Assembly (NCBI GenBank): GCA_964019415.1
Contig: OZ025886.1
Location: 5,212,003-5,276,002 of the forward strand
DNA: 64,000 nucleotides
Direction of reading: 5' to 3'
From: Ianthella basta
Taxonomy: Eukaryota > Porifera > Demospongiae > Verongiida > Ianthellidae
The notes beneath the pieces are model-generated. The model worked only from the letters and a program-made list of their open reading frames with translations, was not told the DNA's origin and made no database searches. The position numbers were made by a program, and so were the translations under genes. Below, in pieces: positions 59,214-64,000 of this stretch. Position 1 is the stretch's first letter. Every line of letters starts with the position of its first letter.

Positions 59214-59253
59214 CTCAGCTGTTCACGTGACATGTCAGCTGACTTTGAACAAA
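59214..59253. promoter_or_regulatory. Bidirectional promoter between dynein light chain and COA7
   Basis: Only 40 bp separate the two start codons. The gap contains TTCACGTGACA (E-box CACGTG) and CAGCTG twice, and has no TATA box. Both transcripts must start inside this gap or within the opposing gene. Confidence 0.6.
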
Positions 59254-60515
59254 ATGGACGCCCGTGTGTACTCCGGCTCTGGGATTACGTTTATGGAAGA
59301 GAAGGAAGCAAAGGAGAAAATGGCAGCTGTGTTTTCAGCCATTCACCATGACTGTATGGTGGATAAGCAACCAAAGGGTACATTTGCGCACTTTGTGCGA
59401 CATCAGAAGACAACTTTGCTAGCATGGATCATAGCTATAACATTGTTCATACTCCTGCATTGTTTTATTGCACATTTGCACGTGTGATCATGCTGTACAC
59501 TAGCCTATTTACTTGTATGACTGTCACGCACCCAGCCATGCTGGTTGCCATGTTGGTAGCACTGCATATTACCACTTTACTAACTTCCCCATTACTACAC
59601 ATGCTGTGCTGTGTTTTGTATGTGCAGCTTGTCATCAACTTGGTGAGTATTACGAGGGTGTGGAGAAGAATAGTGCCAAGGCAGCTGACATGTATGAGGA
59701 GACATGTTACCAGCGTGGCTATGCTGAGAGCTGCCTTTCACTTGGAAACATCTACATGACTGGAAATGGTAATTTTTCTGGAGCATACTGTGTGTGTGTG
59801 TGCATTTTGACAGACAGCCTGTGCCTTGCTGTTGCTAAAAGGAGCAAATCACAATGAAAGTAGTGGTGTCTGATTGAATTACCTCTCCCCCTGCCCCCCC
59901 CCCCCCCTTCCTCCTTCATCCTGTCACCTGGTAGAGTACCATGCATAAGCATTGGATCCCAGGGGTGCTGGGCCCACTTACAAGGAGAATCAGTTAACTG
60001 AACCTTATAGTGCATTGAAAAATAGTATATCATCAAGAAAACAAGCCTTAGCTGATGTGGTGAAAAACCTGTTACTAATGTATTCGTATCTACATGTGAA
60101 CTTGGCCTCTTTTACAGTTCGTGTACCTTCTGTAGGTCGTGACAGGAGCCTCAGCAGAGCACTGGAAGTGCTGGGAAGGGGATGTGATATGGAGAGCATG
60201 GGAGCTTGCAATAATGCAGGACTGGTCTATATGAATCAGAAGGAAACAGCGAAAGCTGTGTCGATGTTTAAAAAGGCATGTTCCAGAGATTTTAAGAATG
60301 CTTGCTTTAACCTCAGTGGGATCTACATACAAGGGATGGGTGGAGTAGAAAGGGACATGAAGAAAGCATTTGAATATGCCTCCAAGAGCTGTGCACAAGG
60401 GCATCCATTGGCCTGCGCCAATGTTAGCCGAATGTACAAGCTTGGAGAAGGAGTGGCAAAGGACATGCAGCTAGCAGAGGCATACAAACGCAAGGCACTT
60501 GAACTAAATAGATAG
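59254..60515 (+). CDS. COA7: Cytochrome c oxidase assembly factor 7, Sel1-repeat protein (214 aa)
   Basis: Exons: 59254-59377, 59628-59768, 60136-60515, GT-AG with phase 1 junctions, giving 214 aa (human COA7 is 231). It contains Sel1-type repeats, for example CHQLGEYYEGVEKNSAKAAD, CFNLSGIYIQGMGGVERDM and CANVSRMYKLGEGVAKDM, with the paired cysteines spaced about 36 residues apart that form disulfides in this family. Human COA7 lies in the mitochondrial intermembrane space and supports complex IV assembly. DNA just 3' of this gene (from about 60537) is repeated at 62358. Confidence 0.93.
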
Positions 60516-60536
60516 CCTTTGCTGTTACGTGTGGTG

Positions 60537-62363
<1,827 letters not shown>

Positions 62364-62622
62364 GTGCTCTTCTGTGTAGCATGCACCAAAGGAATGAAAA
62401 GTTCTGGAGTCCATATTTAATTAATAATCTTGTGAAAGTGCCGACAGCCATTTCCCGTTACCGTGTTACTATATTTAGTTTCTTAGTGACGTCAGTCCAC
62501 CTCAGCTGCTGCTTCACCGTGTGGGGACCACGTTAGCGTTGGTCATCGTACAATTCCTCATTTCGTGAACAAACTGTGTTGTTGGTGGCCTTGTGTGTGT
62601 ATTCCAACGATTGTAGTTGAGT

Positions 62623-63990
<1,368 letters not shown>

Positions 63991-64000
63991 GTAAGACATA

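Overview
The window is eukaryotic and animal. Genes are split by many short GT-AG introns, the noncoding DNA is AT-rich with long CA/GT arrays, and four recognisable single-copy animal genes lie at the right end: COMMD9, a Tctex1-type dynein light chain, COA7 and VCP/p97. Small introns, dense genes and a large expansion of fibronectin type III (FN3) receptors suggest an early-branching animal, most likely a sponge. That identification is inference; no marker gene proves it.

Region 1 (about 0.9-54.1 kb) is a tandem array of one receptor family, all on the + strand. Splicing by eye gives five complete type I membrane proteins: receptor 1 (3844-8966, 794 aa), receptor 2 (13249-19464, 703 aa), receptor 3 (23648-29601, 895 aa), receptor 4 (33115-41164, 701 aa) and receptor 6 (47413-52116, 698 aa). 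There is one broken member (receptor 5, 43235-46784), one ectodomain-less member (receptor 7, 52621-54087, 311 aa) and several decayed pieces. The shared plan is: signal peptide, a cysteine-containing N-terminal domain of about 105 aa, three to five FN3 domains, one transmembrane helix, a cytoplasmic exon with an N/S-x-A-Y tyrosine motif (ITIM-like in receptors 2, 4, 5 and nearly so in 6), a short 'SGWF/C' exon, and a last exon of exactly 405 nt in all five full-length members. The last exon encodes a strongly conserved domain I cannot assign to a known family. Receptors 1+2 and 3+4, with their flanks and remnants, form two copies of a block of about 20 kb. Elements that entered after duplication (LINEs, small inverted-repeat elements) can be recognised because the other block keeps the empty site.

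Region 2 (about 55.4-64 kb) holds ordinary cell genes: COMMD9 (8 exons), a minus-strand Tctex1-type dynein light chain that shares a 40-bp promoter gap with COA7, then VCP. VCP is preceded by a tandem partial copy made when a segment of about 1.8 kb (COA7 3' flank to VCP exon 5) was duplicated. The result is an intact 191-aa gene with only the p97 N-domain, whose stop codon comes from COA7 flanking DNA.

Transposable elements: a LINE of about 3.6 kb with a 1171-codon ORF lies antisense in an intron of receptor 4. A related 5'-truncated LINE lies near 20.6-21.2 kb, and a fragment of another non-LTR type at 0.2-0.9 kb. Several foldback or MITE-like elements and a 40-bp perfect palindrome are also present. 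No LTR or viral element was recognised.

The main candidate for an undescribed system is the receptor array. It is a clustered, duplicating family of adhesion-type receptors with variable FN3 number, tyrosine-motif-bearing and motif-lacking versions, and a shared novel cytoplasmic domain. This layout resembles known immune or allorecognition receptor clusters, but function is not shown by sequence alone.
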